64,000 bases of DNA from Bryobacterales bacterium (GTDB lineage Bacteria > Acidobacteriota > Terriglobia > Bryobacterales > Bryobacteraceae): the NCBI GenBank assembly GCA_003170295.1, contig PNAJ01000114.1, forward strand, positions 18,964-82,963, read 5' to 3'. Numbering within the stretch: the stretch's first letter is position 1; each line of letters opens with the position of its first letter. The notes beneath the pieces are model-generated. The model saw only the letters and a program-made list of their open reading frames with translations. It searched no databases and was not told the origin of the DNA. Of the stretch, positions 56,999-64,000 are shown one piece after another. The translations under genes were made by a program, and so were the position numbers.

Positions 56999-57016
56999 GT
57001 TACAAATCGATTACTG
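56999..57016 (-). promoter_or_regulatory. PHO box before pstS
   Basis: Minus strand CAGTAAT-CGAT-TTGTAAC, two half-sites 11 bases apart, followed ten bases later by GAGAAT as a -10 candidate. The start of the mRNA would lie just before the AAGGAGGA ribosome-binding site of pstS. Confidence 0.75.
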
Positions 57017-57030
57017 CGGACATTTAGCGA

Positions 57031-58707
57031 TCACTTCGCGGGTGGCGGCGCTCCCGGCAGCGTGTACCGGAGATTTATAAAGCCCATCGAAGCATGCGCG
57101 TTCGACGGCGCACCAGTCGCCGCAAGCCACGGATTCCGTTGCACATACGAGTACTGGAACATCAGGTTCAGCGCTCCCCACTTGGCGTCTTTCAGAAGGT
57201 CCGTGTTCGTCCCGAACGTGATCTCCTGAATCGCCCGGTTCTGCCCGTCGCTCGCAATGGAGCCATACCCGATCTTGGTCGTGCCGTTAGCGTCGAGCGC
57301 CATATTCTTCGGAATGTACACTACGCCATAGTACGTGTAGAACAAGGTCTTTTTAGGCTTGAACTCAAAACCCGTCACCGTGGATGCCGAGTGCACCAGC
57401 GACAAGCTTCCGTTGGACCGGATGATGAAATCCGGCGCCTGCCCGAAGATGTACCGCCCGGCGCCCGCGCTATAGAAATTATTGGTCAGGAAGCGAAAAT
57501 TCGGCGCCAGCTCTACGTTCAGGTTGACCGATCCGCCGCCGCCCGCCTTCGTGTTCGTCGGGAACGCCGGGCCGGTGACCGGATACGCGATCTTGTTGGT
57601 GATCTCGACACCCGCGATTTCAAAGTGGACTTTCTTGCTCGGATCGAAGGCCAGCTTAGCGATAATGTCGGGATGCAGCGCCGCCGCGCTGATCGTGCTC
57701 GATCCGTTGTTGATCTGGCCGCCCAAAACCGCGCCGGACACCGCGTTCGCGGTCGAGATCGCCGCGGGGAGGACCGCGCCGCTCCCGCCATTCCCGCCGC
57801 CGACATACGGCTCGGAGTTTTCCAGAGCCAGGCCGAACGCAACCTTCTCGCTCGGATGATACACATACCGGAATCCCGGGATGCGGCCCCAAATCAAGCC
57901 CAACTGGTAATTTATGTCAATGGTTTGCCCAAAGAAGATGTCGCCGGGGATCGGAGAAATCCCGCTCCTGTTCGGCGTCATCATGCTCCAAGCCTGCCCG
58001 GCGAGAAACTCGTTCTTGCCCTTCTTTACGTCCACCCAGAACAGCCGGATGCGAAAGACGTAAGGATTGCTGCTCACCGCCAGGGCGCCATTGGGAGGAC
58101 TCCCGATCTGCCCCAAAAAGTCAGACTCCCAATATCCCTGGATTTTGAAGTCGTGGAACGCCGTGTCGATCCGCATGCCGATGCGCGAGTTCTGCATGCT
58201 CAACCGCGACTCGGTCAAGCTTCCCGCCTGCGTGTTCCCGTACGGAATGCTCCCGAAGTTCGTCCCGATGCCGGTTCCCGGACTAGTCGATCTGGTCACC
58301 GACGTCATATCCATGAATCCCACCGGAGTCACCAGCGCGTCGCCAATTTTAAACTGCAGCGGCCCGGTCGTATCGCTCCACGCGATCTGGCCATCTTTTC
58401 CTTTTTTCAGTAAGTCGAAACAACAAGTGGTCGCGTCCGACCCTTGCTGGCCCGATGCCGCGGGCGTAGGTGTGAATGCTGGCGCGCTAACCGCGGGAGC
58501 GGGCGGCAAAATCGTCGTCGTGCCAGCCACCTCGCCAATCCCCTGATGCGCGTTTCTCGGCATCCCGAGCAGATGCCGCAATTCGTCAATCTGCCGCTGC
58601 TGATCGGCCAACATCTGCTTCAGCTGTTCGATCTCCGAACTCGTCGGACTCTGCGCCACCATCATTGGCAACGCGAATACCAGCATACTTGCCAGACTCT
58701 TAATCAT
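57031..58707 (-). CDS. Outer-membrane porin-like protein, probably phosphate-regulated
   Basis: A protein of 558 residues. Signal peptide (IKSLASMLVFALPMMVAQ), then a short coiled coil (EIEQLKQMLADQQRQIDELRHLLG) and a Pro/Thr/Ala-rich linker to about residue 90, a plan seen in OprO/OprP-like and SlyX-type porins. From about residue 110 the sequence alternates in beta-strand fashion (FKIQGYWESDFLG, VFRIRLFWVDVKKGKNEFLAGQAW, GRIPGFRYVYHPSEKVAFGLALEN) to FINLRYTLPG. It is probably a trimeric outer-membrane beta-barrel. A PHO-box-like site before it and the position just upstream of pstS suggest phosphate uptake across the outer membrane. Two adjacent Cys (TCCFD) are unusual for a porin. Confidence 0.8.
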   Translation of the reverse strand: MIKSLASMLVFALPMMVAQSPTSSEIEQLKQMLADQQRQIDELRHLLGMPRNAHQGIGEVAGTTTILPPAPAVSAPAFTPTPAASGQQGSDATTCCFDLLKKGKDGQIAWSDTTGPLQFKIGDALVTPVGFMDMTSVTRSTSPGTGIGTNFGSIPYGNTQAGSLTESRLSMQNSRIGMRIDTAFHDFKIQGYWESDFLGQIGSPPNGALAVSSNPYVFRIRLFWVDVKKGKNEFLAGQAWSMMTPNRSGISPIPGDIFFGQTIDINYQLGLIWGRIPGFRYVYHPSEKVAFGLALENSEPYVGGGNGGSGAVLPAAISTANAVSGAVLGGQINNGSSTISAAALHPDIIAKLAFDPSKKVHFEIAGVEITNKIAYPVTGPAFPTNTKAGGGGSVNLNVELAPNFRFLTNNFYSAGAGRYIFGQAPDFIIRSNGSLSLVHSASTVTGFEFKPKKTLFYTYYGVVYIPKNMALDANGTTKIGYGSIASDGQNRAIQEITFGTNTDLLKDAKWGALNLMFQYSYVQRNPWLAATGAPSNAHASMGFINLRYTLPGAPPPAK

Positions 58708-58760
58708 CCCAAACTCCTGTTCTGTCTTTAGAAAATGAGACCTTAGCTTACCGGCGAGTC

Positions 58761-58778
58761 ATAAAAGCTTCATGACAC
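58761..58778 (-). promoter_or_regulatory. PHO-box-like site before the porin gene
   Basis: Minus strand GTGTCAT-GAAG-CTTTTAT, followed ten bases later by TAAGCT as -10. The first half-site is close to CTGTCAT, the second is degenerate. It lies 54 bases before the porin start. Confidence 0.5.
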
Positions 58779-58783
58779 CCGGG

Positions 58784-59143
58784 TTATTGAGAGATGACAG
58801 CCGCTTCGGCCTCATCGATTGATGGGAAACAAGGCAGCAAACCGTTCACGCCCGTCATCTCGAACAGCACGTGAACGCGCTCTGAAACAGCCGAAATTGC
58901 AAACTTCTGGCCGGTCCGTTGGCACGATGCAAAAACTCCGATCAACGAACCCAATCCGGCCGAATCCATATAAGGAATCCCCGCGGCATCCACCACGAGA
59001 GCGTGCCCGGCATGGTGCCTGGCAGCCTCCTGGAATTCGAATAAAGCAAGGAGAGTAAGAGGTCCGTTCAGTTTGATGAGCTGCACACCCGACGGACGGT
59101 TTATGATTTCGATTTGCAGATCTTCGCTTCTACCGGGAGTCAC
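58784..59143 (-). CDS. STAS-domain anti-sigma factor antagonist-like protein
   Basis: A protein of 119 residues from GTG 59143. The STAS fold is complete: VQLIKLNGPLTLLALFEFQEAA, ALVVDAAGIPYMDSAGLGSLIGVF (phosphorylatable Ser in DSAGLG), GQKFAISAVSERVHVLFEMTGVNGLLPCF. Such proteins bind a serine-kinase/anti-sigma partner in unphosphorylated form and release a sigma factor or control a phosphatase. No RsbW-like kinase is beside it. Its upstream region has a PHO-box-like pair, suggesting a link between phosphate supply and a partner-switching system. The porin gene follows 76 bases later. Confidence 0.88.
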   Translation of the reverse strand: MTPGRSEDLQIEIINRPSGVQLIKLNGPLTLLALFEFQEAARHHAGHALVVDAAGIPYMDSAGLGSLIGVFASCQRTGQKFAISAVSERVHVLFEMTGVNGLLPCFPSIDEAEAAVISQ

Positions 59144-59190
59144 AAATGTCCACTATAGTCGTCAAAACATCATCACAAGGTGACGATACA

Positions 59191-59208
59191 GTTACAGTCA
59201 GATTACAT
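59191..59208 (-). promoter_or_regulatory. PHO box before the STAS gene
   Basis: Minus strand ATGTAAT-CTGA-CTGTAAC; the half-sites match those before phoB almost exactly (same two seven-base words in other order). It is 48 bases upstream of GTG 59143. No good -10 at the expected distance. Confidence 0.6.
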
Positions 59209-59273
59209 CGAAACTCTTCTCAAGGGAAGGGATGGAGAAAAATCTGTGCTCTCGATTACCAAGAGCGCCGTCA

Positions 59274-59828
59274 CTAATGTTTTAGCGGGCGCAGCAGCAT
59301 GGGATCGTCCAGGGCTCGTTCATCGAAGCCGAATTTCAGGAGGAACGCTTCGATCTGCGACGGCGGAGCAGTGAGCACCGGATGACCGTCCTGGACAAAA
59401 CCGGCAAGCGAGCTCGACGACACTTGTTCGCGAACCCATTTCGAATCGATGAACTGAACTTTGATACCCTCCTTCGCTGGACGGATGCGAAGAAAGACGT
59501 GGCAGGGGATGGCGAAGGCTCCTGGGTTGGACGAGGTCAGGTCGAGAATTCTCTGATCGCCAATTTTGGCAAGCCGTCCCTCCATGCGCACGATTCGCGG
59601 AGTGTCGATGCTGCCGTCCGCTCCCAACCAGTGAATCAGGTAAGCCTGATCTTCGCCCTTTTGAACAATGATGACGGCATCGCCGGAGTTCCAAGCGCCC
59701 ACAAGGGACGGATCGAAGACGGTGTTTTCCTTGTTGGCCAAAGCCTCCACGGAAGGCAACTCGCCGCAACCGGTCAGCAGGGCGGCCGCGAAAACGGGGG
59801 TGATCCATGATGCGCGCATTGGTTTCAT
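59274..59828 (-). CDS. Lipoprotein of unknown function
   Basis: A protein of 184 residues. MKPMRASWITPVFAAALLTGCGE ends in a lipobox (LTGC), so it is a lipid-anchored periplasmic or outer-membrane protein; ATG four codons later is an alternative start. The mature part is beta-rich (VGAWNSGDAVIIVQKGEDQAYLIHWLG, RLAKIGDQRILDLTSSN) and resembles lipocalin-like or DUF-type lipoproteins, without a motif that allows naming. It stands alone between the STAS gene and the divergent S9 peptidase gene. Confidence 0.75.
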   Translation of the reverse strand: MKPMRASWITPVFAAALLTGCGELPSVEALANKENTVFDPSLVGAWNSGDAVIIVQKGEDQAYLIHWLGADGSIDTPRIVRMEGRLAKIGDQRILDLTSSNPGAFAIPCHVFLRIRPAKEGIKVQFIDSKWVREQVSSSSLAGFVQDGHPVLTAPPSQIEAFLLKFGFDERALDDPMLLRPLKH

Positions 59829-59907
59829 CGGCTCCTTACTATACTAATCCCGGCCCGATCAACGCGGATAAACGGCGATGGGGTTTATAATCTCTTGAAA
59901 GGCTCCT

Positions 59908-62865
59908 ATGAACACACTTCGGCTCCTTCTTGTTTTTACGCTGGTTGGGATTGCGCAGACTCCGGCAAAGCGTCCGCTGCATCATCGGGATTACGATCCT
60001 TGGAAGACGATCTCGGGGCAGGTGCTTTCGCGTGACGGGAAGTTTCTGGCGTACTCGATGTTCCCGGAAGAAGGGGATGGGGAGATCGTGGTGCGGAATC
60101 TCGCTACGGGGAAAGAGGCTCGGGAGAATGCGGGGTCGCTGCCACCGGCTCCGGATACGCAGAATTTTGAGGCTCCGCCAGAGGCGCCTGGGGCGGCTGC
60201 GCGCAGTGTGCGGCTGGCGTTTACTTCGGACGGCAAGTTCTTGATCTCGACTGCGTTCGCGAAGAAGGCTGATACGGATCAGGCTAAGAAAGATAAGAAG
60301 AAGGCGGAAGAGATGCCTAAGCCTAGCCTGGTCATTTTCGATTTGTCGGGAATGACTTCTTCGCGCGTTGCCGATGTCGCGAGTTTTCAGGTGCCGGAGA
60401 ATGGCGAGAGTTTGCTGGCTTATCTGAAGGGTCCGAAGGCTTCCAATGGGGCAGCGGCTCCGACGGAAAATGACGGCGATTATCAGGGGCGCGGGGCGCG
60501 CGGTGGTGGTCGCGGAGGGCGAGCTAGCAAGATCGGGTCCGACATGATTGTTCGCGATTTGCGGGTCGCGAAGGAGCGGACGTTCGAGGATGTCACTGAA
60601 TATTCGATGAGCAAGGACGGGAAGACGCTGGCGTACACGGTAGCGTCGAAGAAGGAAGAGTCGAATGGCGCGTTTGAGGTGATGCCGGGGAGCGATGCGG
60701 CTCCAGTGGGCCTGCTCGCGGGGAAGGGGCGATATTCGAAGCTGACTTGGGATTTCGCGCAGAAGCAGCTCGCGTTTTTGAGCGATCGGGACGATGCGGC
60801 GGCGAAGCCTCCTAAGTACAAAGTTTATTTGTGGAACCGGCAGACGCGGTCGGCGATGGAATTGGTATCGGAAGCGATGCCGGGATTCCGAGCGGGGTAT
60901 GCGATTTTCGAGCGCGGGACGGTCAACTTTTCGCGCGATGGATCGAGATTGTTTCTGAGCGCTGCACCGGTGGGGACGGTGGCGGCGGCGGAGAGCGACA
61001 CACCTGTCAGTACGGCGACGCCGGGTCCGAATGAAGAGAAGGTCGTGGCGGATTTGTGGCGCTGGAACGACGACTACATTCAGCCGATGCAGAAGGTGCG
61101 GGCGGCGCAGGAAAGGGCTCGGTCATATCGGGCGGTGGTGCATTTGGCCGACAGGAAGTTTGTGCAATTGGCGGATCCGACGATGATCGGATTGACGCCT
61201 AGCGATGACGGTCGGTACGCGATCGGGATGGACGATCGGGCGCTGCGGCACATGGTGGATTACGACGGGACTTATAACGACGTGTATCTGGTGGATACGG
61301 TCACGGGGGCGCGCAAGCTGCTTTTGCCGCAGATGCGAGGCGGCGGAGGTGGAGGCCGGGGCGGCAGTGGGGTGCAGTTTTCGCCGGATGGGAAATATCT
61401 GCTGGCGTTTAAAGACAAGCACTGGTGGTCGATTCGTACGCCGGACGGGGCGATGAAGAATCTGACGGAGAAAACGGGCGGAGTGTTTTTCAATGAAGAG
61501 CATGACACGCCAGATACGCCGCCATCCTATGGGTCGGCTGGATGGACTAAGGATGGGAAATGGGCGCTGGTTTACGATCAGTATGACGTGTGGGGAGTTT
61601 CGGCGGACGGGCTCGCGATGAAGAGGCTGACGGATGGGCGAGCATCGCACATGCAGTATAGGGTGGTGCGATTGGACGTCGACGATGGCGAGGAAGAGCG
61701 CGGGATCGATCCGGCTAAGCCTCTGTTACTGCGCGCGGAGAATATCGACACGCGGGATTCGGGATTTTATTCGCTGGCAAGTCTGGACAACGGAACGCCG
61801 CAGAAGCTGCTGATGGGTCCGAAGAATTATCGGACGCTGGGGAAGGCTAAGGATGCCGACGTGGTGATGGTGACGGCGACCACGTTCCGCGATCAGCCGG
61901 ATATTCAAACTACGGATTCGACGTTCCGGCAGATGAAGAAGGTCACGGACGCGAATCCTCAGCAGGCGGGGATTTTGTGGGGCTCGGGGGAGTTGATCAA
62001 GTATCACAATGACGACGGAGTGGAGTTACAGGCCGCGCTCTACAAGCCTGAGAATTTCAATCCGGCGAAGAAGTATCCGATGATGATTTACATTTACGAG
62101 CGGCTGTCGCAGAACGTCAATACTTTCGTGCGGCCGACGCCGGGGACGTCGATCAACGTCGCTTATTACGCGAGCAACGGGTACGTGGTGCTGACTCCGG
62201 ACATTGTATATACAACGGGGCATCCTGGGCAGAGCGCGCTGAAGTGCGTGCTGCCGGCCATTGAGGCAGTGGTGGCGAAAGGGTTCGTGAATCGCAATTC
62301 GATCGGGATTCAGGGGCATAGTTGGGGCGGCTATCAGACGGCGTATCTGCTGACGCAGACGAATATTTTCCATGCGGCGGAGGCGGGGGCGCCGGTGGTG
62401 GACATGATCAGCGCGTATAACGGGATTCGCTGGGGCTCAGGGTTGCCGCGACAATTCCAATATGAGAAAACGCAGAGTCGCATCGGAGGGACTCTGTGGG
62501 AGGAGCCACTGCGATTCATCGAGAATTCGCCAGTGTTCCAGTTGGATCGCGTGAAAACTCCGGTGTTGATTTTGCAGAATGACGGCGACGATGCGGTGCC
62601 GTGGTATCAGGGGATCGAGTTTTTCCTTTCACTGCGGCGATTGGGGAAAGAGGCGTACCTTTTTAACTACAATGGCGAGCCGCACGGGCTGCGGCGGAGG
62701 CCGGATCAGAAAGACTACACGGTCCGGATGCAGGAGTTCTTCGATTATTTATTAAAGGATGCTCCGAAGCCGGCTTGGATGGAGAAAGGGATTCCGTACA
62801 TCGATCGGGAGTCGGAGAAAGAGAAGCATAACTCGGTGTATGGCGAGGATGTCGTTAAGAAGTAG
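59908..62865 (+). CDS. Secreted S9-family prolyl oligopeptidase-like peptidase
   Basis: A protein of 985 residues, longer than DPP4-like enzymes (about 750). A signal peptide (NTLRLLLVFTLVGIAQT) is followed by a seven- to eight-blade propeller (repeated DGKFLAYS, DGKTLAYT, DGSRLFLS, DGKYLLAF and DGKWALVY motifs), then the alpha/beta-hydrolase domain with G-H-S805-W-G-G nucleophile, D894/D895 in NDGDDAVPW and H926 in GEPHGLRRR. It would cleave peptides in the periplasm or outside, perhaps after Pro. Gly/Arg-rich inserts (GGGRGGR, RGGGGGGRGGSG) in propeller loops are unusual. AAAGG precedes ATG 59908. The Arg-poor C-terminal tail after the His is about 55 residues. Confidence 0.92.
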   Translation: MNTLRLLLVFTLVGIAQTPAKRPLHHRDYDPWKTISGQVLSRDGKFLAYSMFPEEGDGEIVVRNLATGKEARENAGSLPPAPDTQNFEAPPEAPGAAARSVRLAFTSDGKFLISTAFAKKADTDQAKKDKKKAEEMPKPSLVIFDLSGMTSSRVADVASFQVPENGESLLAYLKGPKASNGAAAPTENDGDYQGRGARGGGRGGRASKIGSDMIVRDLRVAKERTFEDVTEYSMSKDGKTLAYTVASKKEESNGAFEVMPGSDAAPVGLLAGKGRYSKLTWDFAQKQLAFLSDRDDAAAKPPKYKVYLWNRQTRSAMELVSEAMPGFRAGYAIFERGTVNFSRDGSRLFLSAAPVGTVAAAESDTPVSTATPGPNEEKVVADLWRWNDDYIQPMQKVRAAQERARSYRAVVHLADRKFVQLADPTMIGLTPSDDGRYAIGMDDRALRHMVDYDGTYNDVYLVDTVTGARKLLLPQMRGGGGGGRGGSGVQFSPDGKYLLAFKDKHWWSIRTPDGAMKNLTEKTGGVFFNEEHDTPDTPPSYGSAGWTKDGKWALVYDQYDVWGVSADGLAMKRLTDGRASHMQYRVVRLDVDDGEEERGIDPAKPLLLRAENIDTRDSGFYSLASLDNGTPQKLLMGPKNYRTLGKAKDADVVMVTATTFRDQPDIQTTDSTFRQMKKVTDANPQQAGILWGSGELIKYHNDDGVELQAALYKPENFNPAKKYPMMIYIYERLSQNVNTFVRPTPGTSINVAYYASNGYVVLTPDIVYTTGHPGQSALKCVLPAIEAVVAKGFVNRNSIGIQGHSWGGYQTAYLLTQTNIFHAAEAGAPVVDMISAYNGIRWGSGLPRQFQYEKTQSRIGGTLWEEPLRFIENSPVFQLDRVKTPVLILQNDGDDAVPWYQGIEFFLSLRRLGKEAYLFNYNGEPHGLRRRPDQKDYTVRMQEFFDYLLKDAPKPAWMEKGIPYIDRESEKEKHNSVYGEDVVKK

Positions 62866-62872
62866 GCAGAAT

Positions 62873-63922
62873 CTAGGGCTTGAATGCTGCTGGGATTGGC
62901 GATCCTGTTGCGCCTTTATAGTCTGAAGGATTCAGGCCTAGCAGTTTGATCATGGTTGGCGTGATGTCGCGCTGTTCGGCGTGAGCGGCGAGTTCGCCCG
63001 CGGCGGGAGTGTCGGGACCCATCATCGCCAGCCAGATTTTATCCGCGCCTGCTACTTTGCTACCGTGACTGGACCAGTCGGCTAGGGTTGAGCCTCGGCC
63101 GTGATCGGAGGTGACGATCAGGGTGGTGGAGTTGCGATATTCGGGCATGCTCTGAATTGTGGTCCAGAGGCGATTGAGGAAGCTGTCGAAGTTCGCGATC
63201 ATATCGAGGACGCGGTCGTAACGGCGAGCGTGAGCCCAGTCGTCGGTTTCGTCGAAAGAGATAAAGAGGACGCGGGGCTTCGCGGATTTGAGATACGCGA
63301 GCGCGAGTTCGAAGGTGAAGGAATCGTGGCGGGCTTCGTCCCAGGGAGTTGGCGTGACTTTTTGGAGGCGGCTGAGATCGGGCGAAGAGGGCAGATCCTG
63401 ATAGCCGGCGTTGATGAAGATCGTGCCGGGGGTGTGCTCGGCGATGTAATGGAAATGGTCCCAGCTGGAGAAGAGAGCGACGCGGTCCCTGGTGAGCGAG
63501 AGCTTGCGCTTGAGAAATTCGAGGACGGTTTCGTTGGGTTGCTGGATGGGATCGTTGCCCTTGATCACGTCGTCTGAGGCGCGGCCGGTGAGGATTTCGG
63601 AATAGCCGGGGTAGGAGACTCGATAGGAATTGGTGACGTTGATGTCGCGGAGGACGAGGCCGTTTTTCGCGAGGATGCGCCAGAAAAACGGGAGGAGAGA
63701 TTCGCGAGTGGCGTAGCGCGTGCGTCGATCGTCGGCATCCTTGCTCGCGGGGTCCATGGAGACGGATTTTTCGCGGGCGAGCAGAGGGTCGATGCCGCGA
63801 AAGAGTTCCTGCCAGCGGAGGCCGTCGGCGGTGACAAGTATCACGTTGCGGGTTCGGTTGAGATCGGCAGCGAGAAGGGTCGGCAGGAGGACAAAGAGAG
63901 CGGCGGAGCGCGCACGGTGCAT
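62873..63922 (-). CDS. Exported alkaline-phosphatase-superfamily protein
   Basis: A protein of 349 residues from ATG 63922, with a signal peptide (HRARSAALFVLLPTLLAADL). NVILVTADGLRWQELFRG holds the first metal Asp and a Gly-Leu in place of the usual nucleophile loop, NSYRVSYPGYSEILTGRASDD supplies the likely nucleophile Ser/Thr, FISFDETDDWAHARRYD the Asp/His ligands, and VTSDHGRGS the last Asp-His pair. These marks suit phosphodiesterases, sulfatase-like or phosphoglycerol-transfer enzymes. The substrate is unknown. Convergent with the peptidase gene, eight bases apart, and divergent from tRNA-Phe. Confidence 0.82.
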   Translation of the reverse strand: MHRARSAALFVLLPTLLAADLNRTRNVILVTADGLRWQELFRGIDPLLAREKSVSMDPASKDADDRRTRYATRESLLPFFWRILAKNGLVLRDINVTNSYRVSYPGYSEILTGRASDDVIKGNDPIQQPNETVLEFLKRKLSLTRDRVALFSSWDHFHYIAEHTPGTIFINAGYQDLPSSPDLSRLQKVTPTPWDEARHDSFTFELALAYLKSAKPRVLFISFDETDDWAHARRYDRVLDMIANFDSFLNRLWTTIQSMPEYRNSTTLIVTSDHGRGSTLADWSSHGSKVAGADKIWLAMMGPDTPAAGELAAHAEQRDITPTMIKLLGLNPSDYKGATGSPIPAAFKP

Positions 63923-63923
63923 A

Positions 63924-63951
63924 CTGGAATGGTACAATGATCGTATTCCAG
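63924..63951. promoter_or_regulatory. Inverted repeat around a -10-like box
   Basis: CTGGAAT (63924-63930) and ATTCCAG (63945-63951) form a perfect seven-base dyad around TACAAT (63933-63938), a -10-like word for the tRNA on the plus strand. It could be an operator shared by the tRNA and the phosphatase gene. Confidence 0.35.
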
Positions 63952-63960
63952 CGGAATTAC

Positions 63961-64000
63961 GGCCAGGTAGCTCAGTCGGTAGAGCGCAGCCCTGAAAAGG
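63961..64000 (+). tRNA. tRNA-Phe (GAA), cut by the window edge
   Basis: GGCCAGG acceptor arm, TA, D-arm GCTC-AGTCGGTA-GAGC, then the anticodon stem and loop CTGAAAA with anticodon GAA. The variable and T arms lie outside the window. Confidence 0.88.

Noticed and set aside
57094..58413. 439-residue plus-strand frame opposite the porin gene
   Set aside because: Very Arg/Asp-rich with no recognisable domain. The porin on the minus strand has a signal peptide and strand pattern.
1..64000. Prophage, integrative element or CRISPR array
   Set aside because: No integrase, phage structural gene or regularly spaced repeats were seen. The only mobile gene is the RAYT.

Overview
The window is about 60 % GC, gene-dense and continuous bacterial chromosome. 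It most likely comes from an acidobacterium close to the Solibacter/Bryobacterales group. The grounds are a PadR plus giant FtsX/MacB-type permease pair of the 'ADOP' kind, a REP-associated tyrosine transposase (RAYT) with scattered double-hairpin repeats, a myo-inositol-phosphate synthase, and lpxB plus an outer-membrane-type porin (diderm envelope). This is inferred from family knowledge; no rRNA gene is present, and the only RNA gene is a truncated tRNA-Phe at the right edge.

Layout. (1) 1-2.2 kb: end of lpxB, then an M1-aminopeptidase-like protein that has lost its zinc site. (2) 2.3-11.3 kb, minus strand: an amino-acid uptake/catabolism cluster (APC permease, aminotransferase, amidohydrolase, PLP dehydratase, ornithine cyclodeaminase-like protein, second aminotransferase, thioredoxin reductase, PEP mutase/ICL-family lyase), with REP-like repeats in the gaps. 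(3) 11.3-12 kb: a RAYT element bounded by inverted REPs. (4) 12-23.9 kb: kinase with a zinc-ribbon-like tail, nucleotidyltransferase, GMC oxidoreductase with its small subunit, PadR/ADOP, a secreted CehA/McbA-like protein, an epimerase and inositol-phosphate synthase. (5) 23.9-34.3 kb, plus strand, the most unusual region: a LytTR regulator followed by a tightly overlapping operon (HemN-like radical SAM protein, chorismate-lyase-like protein, flavin halogenase-like protein, PaaK-like adenylating ligase, esterase), then a second overlapping operon (RimK-like ATP-grasp, GCS2/YbdK ligase, M29 peptidase, second ATP-grasp-like ligase). Together they look like a pathway that makes an aromatic acid from chorismate, modifies and activates it, and joins amines or amino acids to it without NRPS/PKS genes.

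(6) 34.3-42.4 kb: cytochrome b561 plus molybdopterin enzyme, a RelBE-type toxin-antitoxin pair, a cationic amino-acid permease, a 52-residue very basic protein coupled to a PcrA/UvrD helicase, an ECF sigma/anti-sigma/CpxP-like operon, and rpmE. (7) 42.4-47.4 kb: a short transcription unit with a consensus sigma-70 promoter, extended Shine-Dalgarno, 18-codon ORF and terminator; a BlaR1-like sensor with two TonB-C domains and its BlaI repressor under an operator-overlapping, apparently leaderless promoter; thiE, an AraC regulator and a peroxiredoxin. (8) 47.4-59.2 kb: metH, a frameshifted secreted-protein gene, and a phosphate regulon (pstSCAB-phoU-phoB, a porin and a STAS protein) marked by four PHO-box-like repeats. 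(9) 59.3-64 kb: a lipoprotein, a secreted S9 peptidase, an alkaline-phosphatase-family protein and tRNA-Phe.

All functions are assigned from motifs, length and context read by eye; no database search was possible.
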